64,000 nucleotides of DNA. Source: RUG754 sp964345365 (GTDB lineage Bacteria > Bacillota > Clostridia > Peptostreptococcales > Anaerovoracaceae). Each line of letters begins with the position of its first letter. Position 1 is the stretch's first letter. Made by a program: the position numbers and the translations under genes. Of this stretch, positions 1-8,322 are shown in pieces. Below the pieces are notes generated by a model that made no database searches, had not been told where the DNA came from, and worked only from the letters and a program-made list of their open reading frames with translations. The stretch is taken from the NCBI GenBank assembly GCA_964345365.1, contig CAYFQR010000001.1:1-64000 (forward strand). Direction: 5' to 3'.

Positions 1-3
1 TCA

Positions 4-346
4 CGGCAAGCGCCACAGGGTGCGCCGTTGGAACCGTCGGGAAGGATACACAATAGCGATACTCATTATCGGAATTATAAGATACATCCACTGCATTTTA
101 CCGTAAAATGTTTTATTCCCTTTATCCGTTTTTTTCTGTATTACCTTTAAGATAAAGAAGCTCACAAGCTTAATATAAAATATTTGCCAAGGCATATCTG
201 AAAGAGTAAGACTGACATTTGGATGAATTACCCCTAATATCGCTGCAAACGCAAATTCGCAACATACCAATACAGAAAAAATCATCACTGATGTATATTT
301 CTGCAATGCATGTTGTTGCTAATATTATATAATCAAAAAAACCCAT
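4..346 (-). pseudogene. agr-type sensor histidine kinase, N-terminal fragment, frameshifted
   Basis: A start at 346 reads MGFFDYIILATTC, the kind of hydrophobic opening found in GHKL sensor kinases that follow LytTR regulators. Around 290-306 the coding frame changes, and the other frame continues with several hydrophobic segments (for example VMIFSVLVCCEFAFAAILG) before a stop at the window edge. No catalytic ATPase part is present. Its position directly behind a LytTR regulator supports a two-component partner. Family assignment rests on context and hydrophobicity, so it is tentative; the gene is either a pseudogene or damaged by assembly at the contig edge. Confidence 0.4.
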
Positions 347-1124
347 TCTTAACCCATAATATTTACCGGATAAATAAAAAGCGAATTCCTCTTTAAATTT
401 TTTCTCTTTTGAACGAGAAATAGCGATTGCGGTTCCGTCCGCAAGTTCAATCATATTATTCCTGATTGCAATGATGCCATCCAAATTCACTGCAAAACTG
501 CTATGCGGAATCGCGAAGCCTCTTTCGCCTATTTCACCAATTATCTCGCATATATTTTTATTTGATAGTAAAATCTTCGGAGCTTTAGATAACTTATCAA
601 ATATTACAACTTTAGTGCCGTGTTTCCGCTTTTCCATATACAGAATATCCGAAACATTTATTACTTCTATTTCCGACCTATAAGTAAGTTTAATTTTGAG
701 CGTCTTTTTTCTTCGTTTTACCTCACCTAATATGATTTTAAGTTCCGCTGTTAATTTTTCATCATTATATTCTTTTAGCAGGAATCTGAATGCATTTACC
801 TCAAATGACTTTACAGACGGCATTCTAACTCCGGAGCAAAACACCAATACGGCATTCGGGAAGCTGTCTCGAACAACCCCGGCAGTCTCCTCACCATCGA
901 GTTCTTCCATCTGCATATCCAAAATCACTAAATCACATGCTTCTATTTCTTTGATTCTACCAACCAAATCTTCTCCGGAATAGAATTTATTAAATACAAA
1001 CTCTTCGGATTCTGCTTCGGATTCGCTACTCTCTGCTTTTTTTATAATACCTTCTATATTTTATAATACATTCTATATAATCAACATAATTTTTATCATC
1101 ATCACAGATAATAACTGAATACAT
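347..1124 (-). pseudogene. LytTR-family response regulator broken by a 19-nt duplication
   Basis: The start at 1124 (AGGAGG at 1130-1135) opens MYSVIICDDDKNYVDYIE, a receiver-domain N-terminus with the acidic DDD pocket. The frame stops after 32 codons. The following frame carries the phosphoacceptor region (DLVILDMQMEELDG) and a LytTR DNA-binding domain (ILYMEKRKHGTKVVIF, FAIPHSSFAVNLDGI). The break coincides with an imperfect tandem 19-nt duplication at 1040-1058 and 1059-1077; removing one copy restores an uninterrupted regulator. The normal stop also seems lost, since the frame runs on into the kinase start. The family normally controls peptide-pheromone regulons. Identification is good; functionality is unlikely as assembled. 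Confidence 0.75.
1040..1077. repeat. Imperfect 19-nt tandem duplication
   Basis: Two adjacent 19-nt copies (1040-1058 and 1059-1077) differ at one base. Nineteen is not a multiple of three, so the duplication shifts the reading frame of the LytTR regulator it sits in. Confidence 0.9.
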
Positions 1125-1195
1125 TTCTTCCTCCTATTAGTAGGGTTCCATGTTCTTCGTTTCTTTATTAATATGTCTTAACTGTTTTATTCTTT

Positions 1196-2590
1196 TTAGA
1201 ACTCCGCGTGTTTCGGTGTCCTCGGAAGCGGCTGAACGTCGCGGATGTTCTGGATGCCGGTCAGGTACATAATCATCCTGTCAAGACCGAGTCCGTAACC
1301 CGAATGAGTACATCCTCCGAACTTTCTGAGGTTTAAGTACCACCAATACTCTTCAGGATTAAGACCCAATTCAATTATTCTGCTTTCGAGTACTTCAAGT
1401 CTGTCCTCTCTCTGTGAACCGCCGATGATTTCGCCTACGCCCGGCACCAGACAGTCGCAAGCCGCAACGGTTTTACCGTCATCGTTCAGTCTCATGTAGA
1501 ATGCCTTGATATCCTTAGGATAATCGGTTACGAATATCGGCTGCTTGAATATTTCTTCGGTAAGGTATCTCTCATGCTCTGTCTGTAAGTCGATTCCCCA
1601 CTCGACAGGGTACTGGAATTCCTTGCCTGATTTTTTGAGAAGGTCAACAGCTTCCGTGTATGTAACTCTCTTGAATTCCGAGTTCACTATGTTATTGAGT
1701 CTTTCGAGCAAAGTCTTATCGACGAAATTGTTAAAGAACTCCATCTCCTCAGGAGCGTTATCGAGGCAGTATTTGATGATGTATTTTACCATCGCTTCCA
1801 TGACTTCCATGTTTTGCTCGAGGTCGCAAAACGCCATCTCGGGTTCTATCATCCAAAACTCCGATGCGTGTCTTGTGGTGTATGAGTTCTCTGCTCTGAA
1901 AGTAGGGCCGAAAGTATATACATTTCTAAAAGCCATCGCGAATATCTCCGCTTCAAGCTGGCCGGAAACAGTGAGGTTGGTTTCTTTACCGAAAAAGTCC
2001 TCGGAATAATCGACTTCACCTTCTTCGGTTAAAGGCGGATTTATCGGGTCGAGAGTGGTTACACGGAACATCTCTCCGGCGCCCTCGCAGTCGGAACCCG
2101 TGATTACAGGCGTGTGGACATAAACGAAGTCTCTCTCGTTGAAGAATTTATGAATCGCATAAGAAACAAGCGACCTTACTCTGAATACGGCACTGAATGT
2201 GTTCGTTCTCGGTCTTAAATATGCGATTTCTCTCAAAAACTCCATTGAGTGACGTTTCGGCTGGAGAGGATAGTCCTGCGTAGATGTTCCCTCTACCTTA
2301 ATGTCAGTCGCTTTTATTTCAAACGGCTGCTTCGCATTCGGGGTAAGGCAAACCTTGCCCGTAACTATGAGCGAAGCTCCTACGTAAGATTTCGCTATCT
2401 CATCGTAATTATTAAGGAATTCCTGCTCATATACAACCTGAACGGATTTGAAAAACGATCCGTCATTAAGTTCAATGAAACCGAACTTGTTTGAATTACG
2501 GTTGTTTCTGATCCACCCCTTAATTACAACTTCCCGGTCGGCGAAACTGTCCGCAGCTCTGAATAATTCTCTTAATAATACTTCTTTCAT
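1196..2590 (-). CDS. asnS: Asparaginyl-tRNA synthetase
   Basis: Cytoplasmic enzyme that charges tRNA(Asn) with asparagine using ATP. The 464-residue product matches the usual AsnRS length. An N-terminal OB-fold anticodon-binding domain (about residues 18-100) precedes a class II catalytic core, with motif 2 around residues 228-250 ([10 protein letters not shown], then the RHASEF loop typical of AsnRS and AspRS) and motif 3 near the C-terminus ([13 protein letters not shown]). The tail ends [11 protein letters not shown], as is common in AsnRS. It is monocistronic on the minus strand, followed by the decayed LytTR locus. No T-box leader is visible in the 190 bases upstream. Confidence 0.96.
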   Translation of the reverse strand: MKEVLLRELFRAADSFADREVVIKGWIRNNRNSNKFGFIELNDGSFFKSVQVVYEQEFLNNYDEIAKSYVGASLIVTGKVCLTPNAKQPFEIKATDIKVEGTSTQDYPLQPKRHSMEFLREIAYLRPRTNTFSAVFRVRSLVSYAIHKFFNERDFVYVHTPVITGSDCEGAGEMFRVTTLDPINPPLTEEGEVDYSEDFFGKETNLTVSGQLEAEIFAMAFRNVYTFGPTFRAENSYTTRHASEFWMIEPEMAFCDLEQNMEVMEAMVKYIIKYCLDNAPEEMEFFNNFVDKTLLERLNNIVNSEFKRVTYTEAVDLLKKSGKEFQYPVEWGIDLQTEHERYLTEEIFKQPIFVTDYPKDIKAFYMRLNDDGKTVAACDCLVPGVGEIIGGSQREDRLEVLESRIIELGLNPEEYWWYLNLRKFGGCTHSGYGLGLDRMIMYLTGIQNIRDVQPLPRTPKHAEF

Positions 2591-2630
2591 GCTTTTTTCC
2601 TCTTTTTTAGTAATATTTTTTTGAGCCTCC

Positions 2631-2646
2631 CGTGACTTAAGTCACG
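2631..2646. repeat. 16-bp palindrome, dispersed family
   Basis: Perfect palindrome CGTGACTTAAGTCACG between asnS and tRNA-Leu. A near-identical copy with the same flank (ACT before, GGG after on one strand) occurs at 63649-63664, and a degenerate one near 57674-57700. It resembles the hairpins found at ends of IS200/IS605-type elements, but no transposase is nearby. Confidence 0.6.
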
Positions 2647-2716
2647 AGTCTTCTCAAATATGCTATAAATTATAAGATAGGATAACATTTATCCGACTTT
2701 TTTTCAAGGAAAACCT

Positions 2717-2745
2717 TTGATTTTTATAATGCTATGGTATATAAT
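2717..2745 (+). promoter_or_regulatory. Promoter of tRNA-Leu
   Basis: A -35 box TTGATT (2717-2722) and a perfect -10 box TATAAT (2740-2745) are separated by 17 bp and lie about 35 bp ahead of the tRNA gene. Confidence 0.7.
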
Positions 2746-2780
2746 AGGTGTGTTCTACCTTCAGACAAAAAATAAAATAT

Positions 2781-2863
2781 GCGGATATGGCGGAATTGGC
2801 AGACGCGCACGGTTCAGGTCCGTGTGGGCGACCATGCAGGTTCGACTCCTGTTATCCGCACCA
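2781..2863 (+). tRNA. tRNA-Leu (anticodon CAG)
   Basis: A class II tRNA with matching acceptor arms (GCGGATA and TATCCGC), a D-arm, anticodon CAG in the TTCAGGT context, a long variable arm and the T-loop GGTTCGACTCC. The 3' CCA is encoded. A 17-bp-spaced promoter precedes it and a U-rich hairpin follows. Confidence 0.95.
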
Positions 2864-2864
2864 T

Positions 2865-2899
2865 AAAAGCAGCCGGTCTAAAAGGTCAGCTGCTTTTTT
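2865..2899 (+). terminator. Terminator of tRNA-Leu
   Basis: Arms AAAAGCAGC (2865-2873) and GCTGCTTTT (2889-2897) form a stem followed by a T run, two bases after the tRNA CCA end. Confidence 0.8.
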
Positions 2900-2973
2900 C
2901 GTAATTTTTTGTGATTTCAAAACTGCTATGGCATCAGCGCAATCGAAGATGTCCGTGTGACATCAACTAAAAA

Positions 2974-3651
2974 CTATTTTACTTTATAGGAAAATCTATC
3001 TGACCAAGGGCCATAAATATAGTCATCAATAGTTTCAGTCTTACTCCATTTTGCTCCGTAAAATTCAACAGGTGCAGGAGTAACGCATCTTACTCTGAAT
3101 GAATAGGTTTTACCTTTTTTGAGTTTGCTTAAGCTGCACGAGGCTTTTGAAAGGTAGTCTTTCGTTGCGTTTTTCCAGGAACCGCCTTTCACTCTATATT
3201 GCAGCTGGTAGAATCCGGACTTTCCGCTTGTCCAGGTAACTTTTACCTTACCGCTTGATTTCCTCACTTTCGATATTTCAATTTCGGACTGGTCTGTTAC
3301 GTAAACTTTAATGAATGTGAAACTGTCGTTCGGTATCGTGCTCTGTGGCGGAGCAATGAAAATACTGTTTGCACCTATATTGGTATTCTCGTTAATATTG
3401 ACCGTGAGTAGTTGGATTTTGCTTGTGGATGTGTCTTCAATCACATCTCCCCACTCGCATGACAATCCGCTATTCCAAAATGCGGTAACCGGTACTGTTT
3501 CTCCTGTATAATCTACAAGGACGGTAAACGAGGTATCGTTGTTGTTCGCAATCCAAGAATTGCTGTCAACCGACACATAGGCAAAAGCGCTGCTGCTAAA
3601 GCTGAAAACCATTACCAGTGATAACGCCAATACGATTATTTTTTACTTCAT
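2974..3651 (-). pseudogene. Secreted FN3-like protein with a stop at codon 3
   Basis: The natural start is the ATG at 3651, preceded at good spacing by GGGGAGGG (3660-3667). It reads M-K-stop (TAA at 3643-3645) and then, in the same frame, a clear signal peptide (KIIVLALSLVMVFSFSSSAFA). The mature part of about 190 residues ends in a fibronectin-III-like domain (VKVTWTSGKSGFYQLQYRV, then KGKTYSFRVR). A fallback TTG start at 3630 lacks its own Shine-Dalgarno and shortens the signal peptide. Function is unknown; such proteins are cell-surface or secreted. It is either a nonsense-mutated gene, a rare readthrough case or a consensus error. Confidence 0.7.
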
Positions 3652-3672
3652 GATTATACCCTCCCCTAATTT

Positions 3673-4218
3673 TTATCTATACTCTAACAATTCGGATACT
3701 TCTTTTCTCGGAGGAACGGCGTTTTCTTCCGCTCGGTAGCCCATAGGTATTACCGCGCCGATTCCCATGTTTTCGGGCAGTTCCAGCAGCTCCGCCAACC
3801 TCTTTTCATCAAAGTAACCTTGAATTACCGTGCCGATGCCTTTTTCATGTGCCAGCAGACAAAAGGTCTGTGCCGCTATGCCGCAATCGAACGCTTCCCA
3901 GAAATTACCTTTTTTTGTCGAGAACGTACCGTCTTTCTCGAAGCCTGACCTGTTTTTTATGTAGCAAAGAATAAGAACCGCCGATGCTCTTGAAAGAGAT
4001 TTGGCATTAAAATCGAAGCCCCAACAATATTCTCCGGTTCCGAGTTTTTTTAGCATGTCCTTATCTTCTACAACAAAGTACCTGACAATCTGGCTGTTTT
4101 TCCATGACGGCGAATATCTTGCAGCGTCGATTATCTCTTCAATTACTTCATGTTCTATGGGTCTTTCCAGGTATCTCCTGATGCTGCGTCTTTCCTTGAT
4201 TGCTTTAACTAATTCCAT
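3673..4218 (-). CDS. Nitroreductase family protein
   Basis: A predicted FMN-dependent oxidoreductase of 181 residues, slightly short for the family (usually 170-220). The N-terminus carries the FMN phosphate-binding arginines (ERRSIRRY, residues 9-16), followed by SPSWKNSQIVR in place of the usual SPSxxNxQPW. The C-terminal part has the family's GIGTVIQGYF and IPMGYRAE segments. Substrate cannot be deduced; the family reduces nitroaromatics, quinones or flavins with NAD(P)H. It lies 29 bases downstream of the crotonase gene on the same strand and may be co-transcribed with it. Confidence 0.88.
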   Translation of the reverse strand: MELVKAIKERRSIRRYLERPIEHEVIEEIIDAARYSPSWKNSQIVRYFVVEDKDMLKKLGTGEYCWGFDFNAKSLSRASAVLILCYIKNRSGFEKDGTFSTKKGNFWEAFDCGIAAQTFCLLAHEKGIGTVIQGYFDEKRLAELLELPENMGIGAVIPMGYRAEENAVPPRKEVSELLEYR

Positions 4219-4247
4219 GTCATCCTCCGAGTTGTCCTATTATCTGT

Positions 4248-5024
4248 TTATCTGTTCTTGAATTCGGCAGGCCTCTTTTCGAGGAAAGCCTTCATCCCTT
4301 CTTTTTGGTCTTCAGTGCCGAAGCAAAGTCCGAAGCCTTCAGCTTCAAGCGCTGCCCCGCTGAACATATCCAAGTGGTATCCCTTATTGATAAGTGTCTT
4401 TGACTGTCCTACCGCAATCGGTGCGTTGGATACGATTTTTTTTGCGATTGCTTCAACCGTAGGCATGAGTTCTTCAGGCTCTACAACCTGCTGCACGAGC
4501 CCTATTCTGAGTGCTTCGTCAGCTTTTATATTGGTAGCCGTAAGGATGAGATATGATGCCATTCCCGGCCCTACGAGCTTGGAGAGTCTCTGAGTTCCGC
4601 CGAAGCCCGGGGTGATTCCGAGTCCCACTTCAGGCTGTCCGAAAAGAGCCTTAGAAGATGCTATTCTGAAGTCGCAAGCCATGGCTATCTCGCAGCCTCC
4701 GCCGAGTGCGAATCCGTTGATTGCGGCGATAACCGGTTTCTCGATTTTTTCGATGAAGTTCATAACCTTGTTTCCGAAAGTTCCGAATTTCTTTCCTTCG
4801 ACAGCACTTAAGCTGCTCATCTCTGCGATGTCTGCACCTGCAACGAAGGATCTGCCCTCACCCGTCACGATAACGCAGCGAACCTCATCATCATCGTTGA
4901 TCTGATTAAAAACATCATAAAGTTCGCATAATACCTTCTGATTAAGCGCATTCAACGCCTTCGGTCTGTTGATTGTAACGTATCCGATTTTTTCTCTTAC
5001 TTCGTACCTGATTGTTCCAAACAT
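4248..5024 (-). CDS. Enoyl-CoA hydratase / crotonase family
   Basis: The 258-residue length is typical of bacterial crotonases. The oxyanion-hole segments are present (AGADIAEM near residue 63, NGFALGGG near 103), and the two catalytic glutamates fall at E112 (GGGCEIAM) and E132 (PEVGLG), spaced by 20 as in characterised enzymes. The expected reaction is reversible hydration of crotonyl-CoA to 3-hydroxybutyryl-CoA in the cytoplasm. With a thiolase gene at 11.7-12.9 kb and Rnf at 22-27 kb this fits a butyrate-type fermentation. No 3-hydroxybutyryl-CoA or butyryl-CoA dehydrogenase is in the window, so the pathway role is inferred. Confidence 0.9.
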   Translation of the reverse strand: MFGTIRYEVREKIGYVTINRPKALNALNQKVLCELYDVFNQINDDDEVRCVIVTGEGRSFVAGADIAEMSSLSAVEGKKFGTFGNKVMNFIEKIEKPVIAAINGFALGGGCEIAMACDFRIASSKALFGQPEVGLGITPGFGGTQRLSKLVGPGMASYLILTATNIKADEALRIGLVQQVVEPEELMPTVEAIAKKIVSNAPIAVGQSKTLINKGYHLDMFSGAALEAEGFGLCFGTEDQKEGMKAFLEKRPAEFKNR

Positions 5025-5105
5025 GTTTCTAACTCCTTATAAATAATATATTCGTATCACATGACTCATTGGTTTGAGTATAACATATCTATGACAAAAA
5101 ACAAA

Positions 5106-5150
5106 CAATATATTCCCATTCGGCGAGAATATATTGTCGATTTTTTACTA
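5106..5150 (-). terminator. Terminator after lipoate ligase
   Basis: Arms CAATATATTC (5106-5115) and GAATATATTG (5127-5136) form a 10-bp stem. Read on the minus strand it is followed by a T-rich stretch, placed between lplA and the crotonase gene. Confidence 0.65.
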
Positions 5151-5190
5151 TATTTAGCGAGATAAAAATCTCTCATGTGACTTCAAAAAA

Positions 5191-6174
5191 CTATCCTCTT
5201 ATAAGTTCGCTGAGTTCTTCCGCAGTTATTCCCGCCATGTAATCGCACATGTTAAGTTCCTTCAGCTTATCAGTAAGGCTTTCATCAAGCATGGTTCCGA
5301 TTAGTCCGTTTTCGAGCTCCGCAATATCACCGTTTCCGAAAAAATCGCCGCTGATGTCTATATCCTTGATTTTACCTCCGATTACATTCATCTTTACGCT
5401 CACAAGTCCGGCGTCGAATTTTTCTTCTCTCGTCATCTCATACTTGGCACCCTTGCCGTATCTCCATTCCCATGTAGCATACTTTTCATCTCTGAGCTTT
5501 TTAATTTCTTTTATATCCTGCTCACTCAGTTCATACGGTTCGACATAGCTGTCTCCTAATATATGTGTTTTGAGTGCGGACTTGAACTCGTCCTTCGTTA
5601 TCTTTTTTTCCGCGTTAGCATTTATCGTGGTAACTCTTGACCTGACGGACTTCACGTTTTTTGATTCGAACTTCGCTGCTTTGACATTTAACGCGCTTGC
5701 AACATCAGCCATGTTGGAGTCAAGCATTATGCATCCGTGATGCATAACCCTGCCCTGCCTGATATATTGAGAATTGCCGGAAAACTTCTTTCCGTCAATG
5801 GTTATATCGTTTCTGCCGTTAAACTCCGCATTAACTCCGAAGTTCTTAAGCGTTTCGATAATCGGGACTATAAACATCTTGAAGTTTAGCCCCTCAATAT
5901 CTTTTTTATCTACCACAAAAGTGAAGTTGAGATTGCCCATGTCGTGATAGACAGCTCCGCCTCCTGAAAGGCGCCTTGCGACTTTAATCTGTTTTTCATC
6001 CACCACCTTTTGGTTGACTTCTTCTGCGGCATTCTGATATTTTCCGATTACAATCGTGTTGTCATTTTGCCAAAGCATGAAATAGCCCTCGTCCTTAGGA
6101 AGTTTTTCAAATACATATTCCTCAAGGGCGAGGTTAAAGTACGGGTCTGTGCTGTTGGATTCAATATATTTCAT
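5191..6174 (-). CDS. lplA: Lipoate-protein ligase A
   Basis: ATP-dependent ligase that attaches scavenged lipoate to lysines of E2 or glycine-cleavage H proteins. The 327-residue product has the cofactor transferase fold motif RRLSGGGAVYHD (residues 67-78), the SGNSQYIRQGRVMHHG block (about 133-148) and a C-terminal accessory domain beginning near residue 240 (WRYGKGAKYEMTREEKFDAG). Its start overlaps the stop of the upstream C39-like gene by 4 bases, implying translational coupling. No lipoyl acceptor gene is in the window. Confidence 0.92.
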   Translation of the reverse strand: MKYIESNSTDPYFNLALEEYVFEKLPKDEGYFMLWQNDNTIVIGKYQNAAEEVNQKVVDEKQIKVARRLSGGGAVYHDMGNLNFTFVVDKKDIEGLNFKMFIVPIIETLKNFGVNAEFNGRNDITIDGKKFSGNSQYIRQGRVMHHGCIMLDSNMADVASALNVKAAKFESKNVKSVRSRVTTINANAEKKITKDEFKSALKTHILGDSYVEPYELSEQDIKEIKKLRDEKYATWEWRYGKGAKYEMTREEKFDAGLVSVKMNVIGGKIKDIDISGDFFGNGDIAELENGLIGTMLDESLTDKLKELNMCDYMAGITAEELSELIRG

Positions 6175-7154
6175 CGCTTAGTGTCCGGCTCCTCTATCAT
6201 GCCGCTATACGCTTCGGGGTTCTTCGGGTCTGACATTCTAACCGCTATGGTCGAATAGCGGGTATGAATTTTTTTGCCGCTCAAGTCTCTCCTGTATCCG
6301 CGTATCTTGAAAAAGTATGTCTTGCCGTCTTTATAGTCGCTCAAAAATACCGTTCGCTCCGAAGGCTGTGCAAGCAAAGTAAATGATTCTCCTGCATCAT
6401 AATCTTCTTCCGAAATGTAGCTTATGTTATAGCCGCCGAGCTTAACGTCGGTGTCATCCAAATCCCATGTCAAAGTCCAGCCTTGATATCCGTCGGCGAG
6501 GTTCATGCCGTCAACCTTTATGGTTGCAAGGTTTGACTTGCTGAAACCGCCGGTGTTGTCAATATACCAGATGTGGCTTAGCGAACCGATGGAATTCATG
6601 GTCGTATTATCAAATCGCAGGATTCCTAAATTCCTTCCGGATTTGTTCTGTGCAGAATCGACAGCGTAGAATTTACCGTTCTCATAATCTGTAAGCAGTA
6701 CGCCGTGAATCCCGTATCTCGAGCTGCCGTAAACAACTATACCTTCAGGATGCTTCTTAAGCAATTTTTTCAGCTTGGATTTTTTGTCGGCCGCGCTTCC
6801 ACCGAGATAATCATGTACCACATCATATCTTAAGCCGTCTCTTTCGTATGAATACTCATATTTAAGCGAGCTGCCGTTTCTTGAAGTACAGGCGACTTTT
6901 CTCAGTGAATTATTGGTTACGCCCTCAAAGTATTTCGAACCGTCGAAGTAGAGCGCCCTCATTATCATGTAGGCATTTGCCGAAAGCACGCAGTCGCTCG
7001 ACCTGTAGTTCTCCAAATAGTAATAACTGTCGTCGTCAATATTCAGTTGTGATAAATCTGTTTCTCCGTAGCCTATGGAATAAAAAACGGGGGATGTAAA
7101 CACCAACCCCATTATAAATAATCCCGTAACTACCCTCTTAATTGTAATACGCAT
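6171..7154 (-). CDS. Secreted C39-like cysteine peptidase with FN3-like domain
   Basis: Numbering here starts from the possible ATG at 7172. The N-terminus has a signal peptide (IKRVVTGLFIMGLVFTSPVF). A papain-like fold is suggested by C61 (SSDCVLSANAYMIMRAL), H156 (YGIHGVLLTDY) and D172 (YAVDSAQN), the Cys-His-Asp order of C39-like peptidases. The last 110 residues look like a fibronectin-III domain (GWTLTWDLDDTD, KTYFFKIRGY). It may cleave extracellular peptides or be a binding relative; activity is unproven. I prefer the second ATG at 7154 because a -10 box lies just before it, covering the region of the first ATG; this gives a nearly leaderless mRNA. It is coupled to lplA although their functions look unrelated. 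Confidence 0.65.
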   Translation of the reverse strand: MRITIKRVVTGLFIMGLVFTSPVFYSIGYGETDLSQLNIDDDSYYYLENYRSSDCVLSANAYMIMRALYFDGSKYFEGVTNNSLRKVACTSRNGSSLKYEYSYERDGLRYDVVHDYLGGSAADKKSKLKKLLKKHPEGIVVYGSSRYGIHGVLLTDYENGKFYAVDSAQNKSGRNLGILRFDNTTMNSIGSLSHIWYIDNTGGFSKSNLATIKVDGMNLADGYQGWTLTWDLDDTDVKLGGYNISYISEEDYDAGESFTLLAQPSERTVFLSDYKDGKTYFFKIRGYRRDLSGKKIHTRYSTIAVRMSDPKNPEAYSGMIEEPDTKR

Positions 7155-7160
7155 GGGGCG

Positions 7161-7190
7161 ATTATAGCACATTTGGGAGCATCAAGTCAA
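7161..7190 (-). promoter_or_regulatory. Promoter of C39-like/lplA operon
   Basis: On the minus strand TTGACT (7190-7185), an 18-bp spacer and the extended -10 TGCTATAAT (TATAAT at 7166-7161). The predicted start of transcription falls on or next to the ATG at 7154, and no Shine-Dalgarno precedes that ATG. Confidence 0.6.
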
Positions 7191-7290
7191 ATCGACAGGG
7201 TTTTTTTCACAAAAAATCCACGTTGCGTTCGCGCCAGCTGTTCGCATATCCATCTATCCGGGCAGTGTAGCATTGCCCGCCGCTCATGGC

Positions 7291-7445
7291 TATGATATAA
7301 TGATTACATCGCTTTGCTCTGCAATCATTATATGGAATCATATCGCCGTGCGACTATTTTGCCGTCGCAAGCTCGGCAAAATCGCACATGGCTGAATTAT
7401 ATCATGTAAACATGATATAATAGCTGCAAACGCAGCTATGATACA
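7291..7445. repeat. Dispersed palindromic element, copy A
   Basis: About 150 bp of nested inverted repeats. The core 7336-7442 is nearly identical to 19915-20019. It contains a long arm pair (CCGTGCGA..ATTTTGCC with GGCAAAATCGCACATGG), a palindrome TTATATCATG-TAAA-CATGATATAA and a small hairpin AGCTGC/GCAGCT. It carries no ORF and lies between divergent genes. It resembles a miniature non-autonomous mobile element or REP-like sequence. Confidence 0.8.
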
Positions 7446-7505
7446 GGATTATACAGTGAAAATTTATCAAAAAACCAAATTGAGTAACTATATTATATGA
7501 GTTCT

Positions 7506-7563
7506 GCGTGATTAGCCTTATGTCACGATTGCTTCCGCAGCGAGGCGGTAAGGCTAATCACGC
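7506..7563. repeat. 15-bp perfect inverted repeat upstream of prepilin peptidase
   Basis: Arms GCGTGATTAGCCTTA (7506-7520) and TAAGGCTAATCACGC (7549-7563) are exact reverse complements around a 28-nt loop. The right arm ends 20 nt before the ribosome binding site, so it could be a 5' UTR structure or an operator. The rest of the 7172-7594 interval holds repeat copy A and a short hairpin near 7260. Confidence 0.75.
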
Positions 7564-7599
7564 AATCGCTATTTACTATAAACAAAGGAAGGAATGTCT

Positions 7600-8316
7600 A
7601 TGCCTTTTGCAATCAAAATGCTTCTAACCTGTACCGTGGCAATTTTTCTCGGAATAATACTCGGTAACGGTGCTGTCTATTTTTTTAATAAAATGCCGGG
7701 CAAGTGGCTCACGGACTACGGCGAAGAGCCGAGCGAAGAGCTTCTTCATCCTACGGTTCAAAGGGTGAAGTCATTTCCATATAAATATATCTTCAGCGCT
7801 TTTTTCGTGTGTGTAGGTATATATTTAGGTGTAAAAAATCCTTGGATTGCACTTCCCGTCATATTCACCCTGTGGCTTCTTCTTGAAATGTCTATCGCCG
7901 ATATAAAATACCGCATCGTACCCGACCAGCTTATCATGGTGCTGGTTCTCGCCGGCATTGGTTTCATACCTCATCATGCCCGCGGAATTATGGACGGTTT
8001 AGTTGGAGCGGTAGCCGGGCTTATTCTGATGCTTGCAATCTTGCTCTTAAGCCGCGTCATAACCAAAAAATGGGCGGTCGGCGGTGCCGACATCAAGCTT
8101 TTCACCGCACTCGGTCTGTCCGCCGGCAGCGACGGTATTTTAACTATTTTTATAATTTCAACATTCATTTCAGCAATTCATTTAGCTTACAGACTAATAA
8201 AGAAAGAAACCTCCCTGGGAGATTCCTTTCCGATGGTCCCGTACATTTCGATTGGTGCGGGAATATATTTTATTTTCTTACATGACATGATGTACGGCTG
8301 GGTGCTTAACCTTTAG
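7600..8316 (+). CDS. Prepilin peptidase (A24 family)
   Basis: A membrane aspartyl protease that removes prepilin leader peptides and often methylates the new N-terminus. The product is about 238 residues with 6-7 hydrophobic segments and the two family aspartates: SIADIKYRIVPDQL (near residue 107) and VGGADIKLFTALG (near residue 162, the conserved GxGDxK-type site). The N-terminal zinc-binding cysteine motif of full PilD proteins is missing, as in many A24 enzymes of Gram-positives. The ATG at 7600 is preferred over that at 7594 because AGGAAGG (7585-7592) would be too close to the latter. No pilin or secretion genes are nearby, so the substrate is unknown. Confidence 0.85.
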   Translation: MPFAIKMLLTCTVAIFLGIILGNGAVYFFNKMPGKWLTDYGEEPSEELLHPTVQRVKSFPYKYIFSAFFVCVGIYLGVKNPWIALPVIFTLWLLLEMSIADIKYRIVPDQLIMVLVLAGIGFIPHHARGIMDGLVGAVAGLILMLAILLLSRVITKKWAVGGADIKLFTALGLSAGSDGILTIFIISTFISAIHLAYRLIKKETSLGDSFPMVPYISIGAGIYFIFLHDMMYGWVLNL

Positions 8317-8322
8317 AACATG

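Noticed and set aside
2590..2780. T-box leader of asnS
   Set aside because: No terminator/antiterminator pair or T-box sequence; the interval holds a palindrome and the tRNA-Leu promoter.
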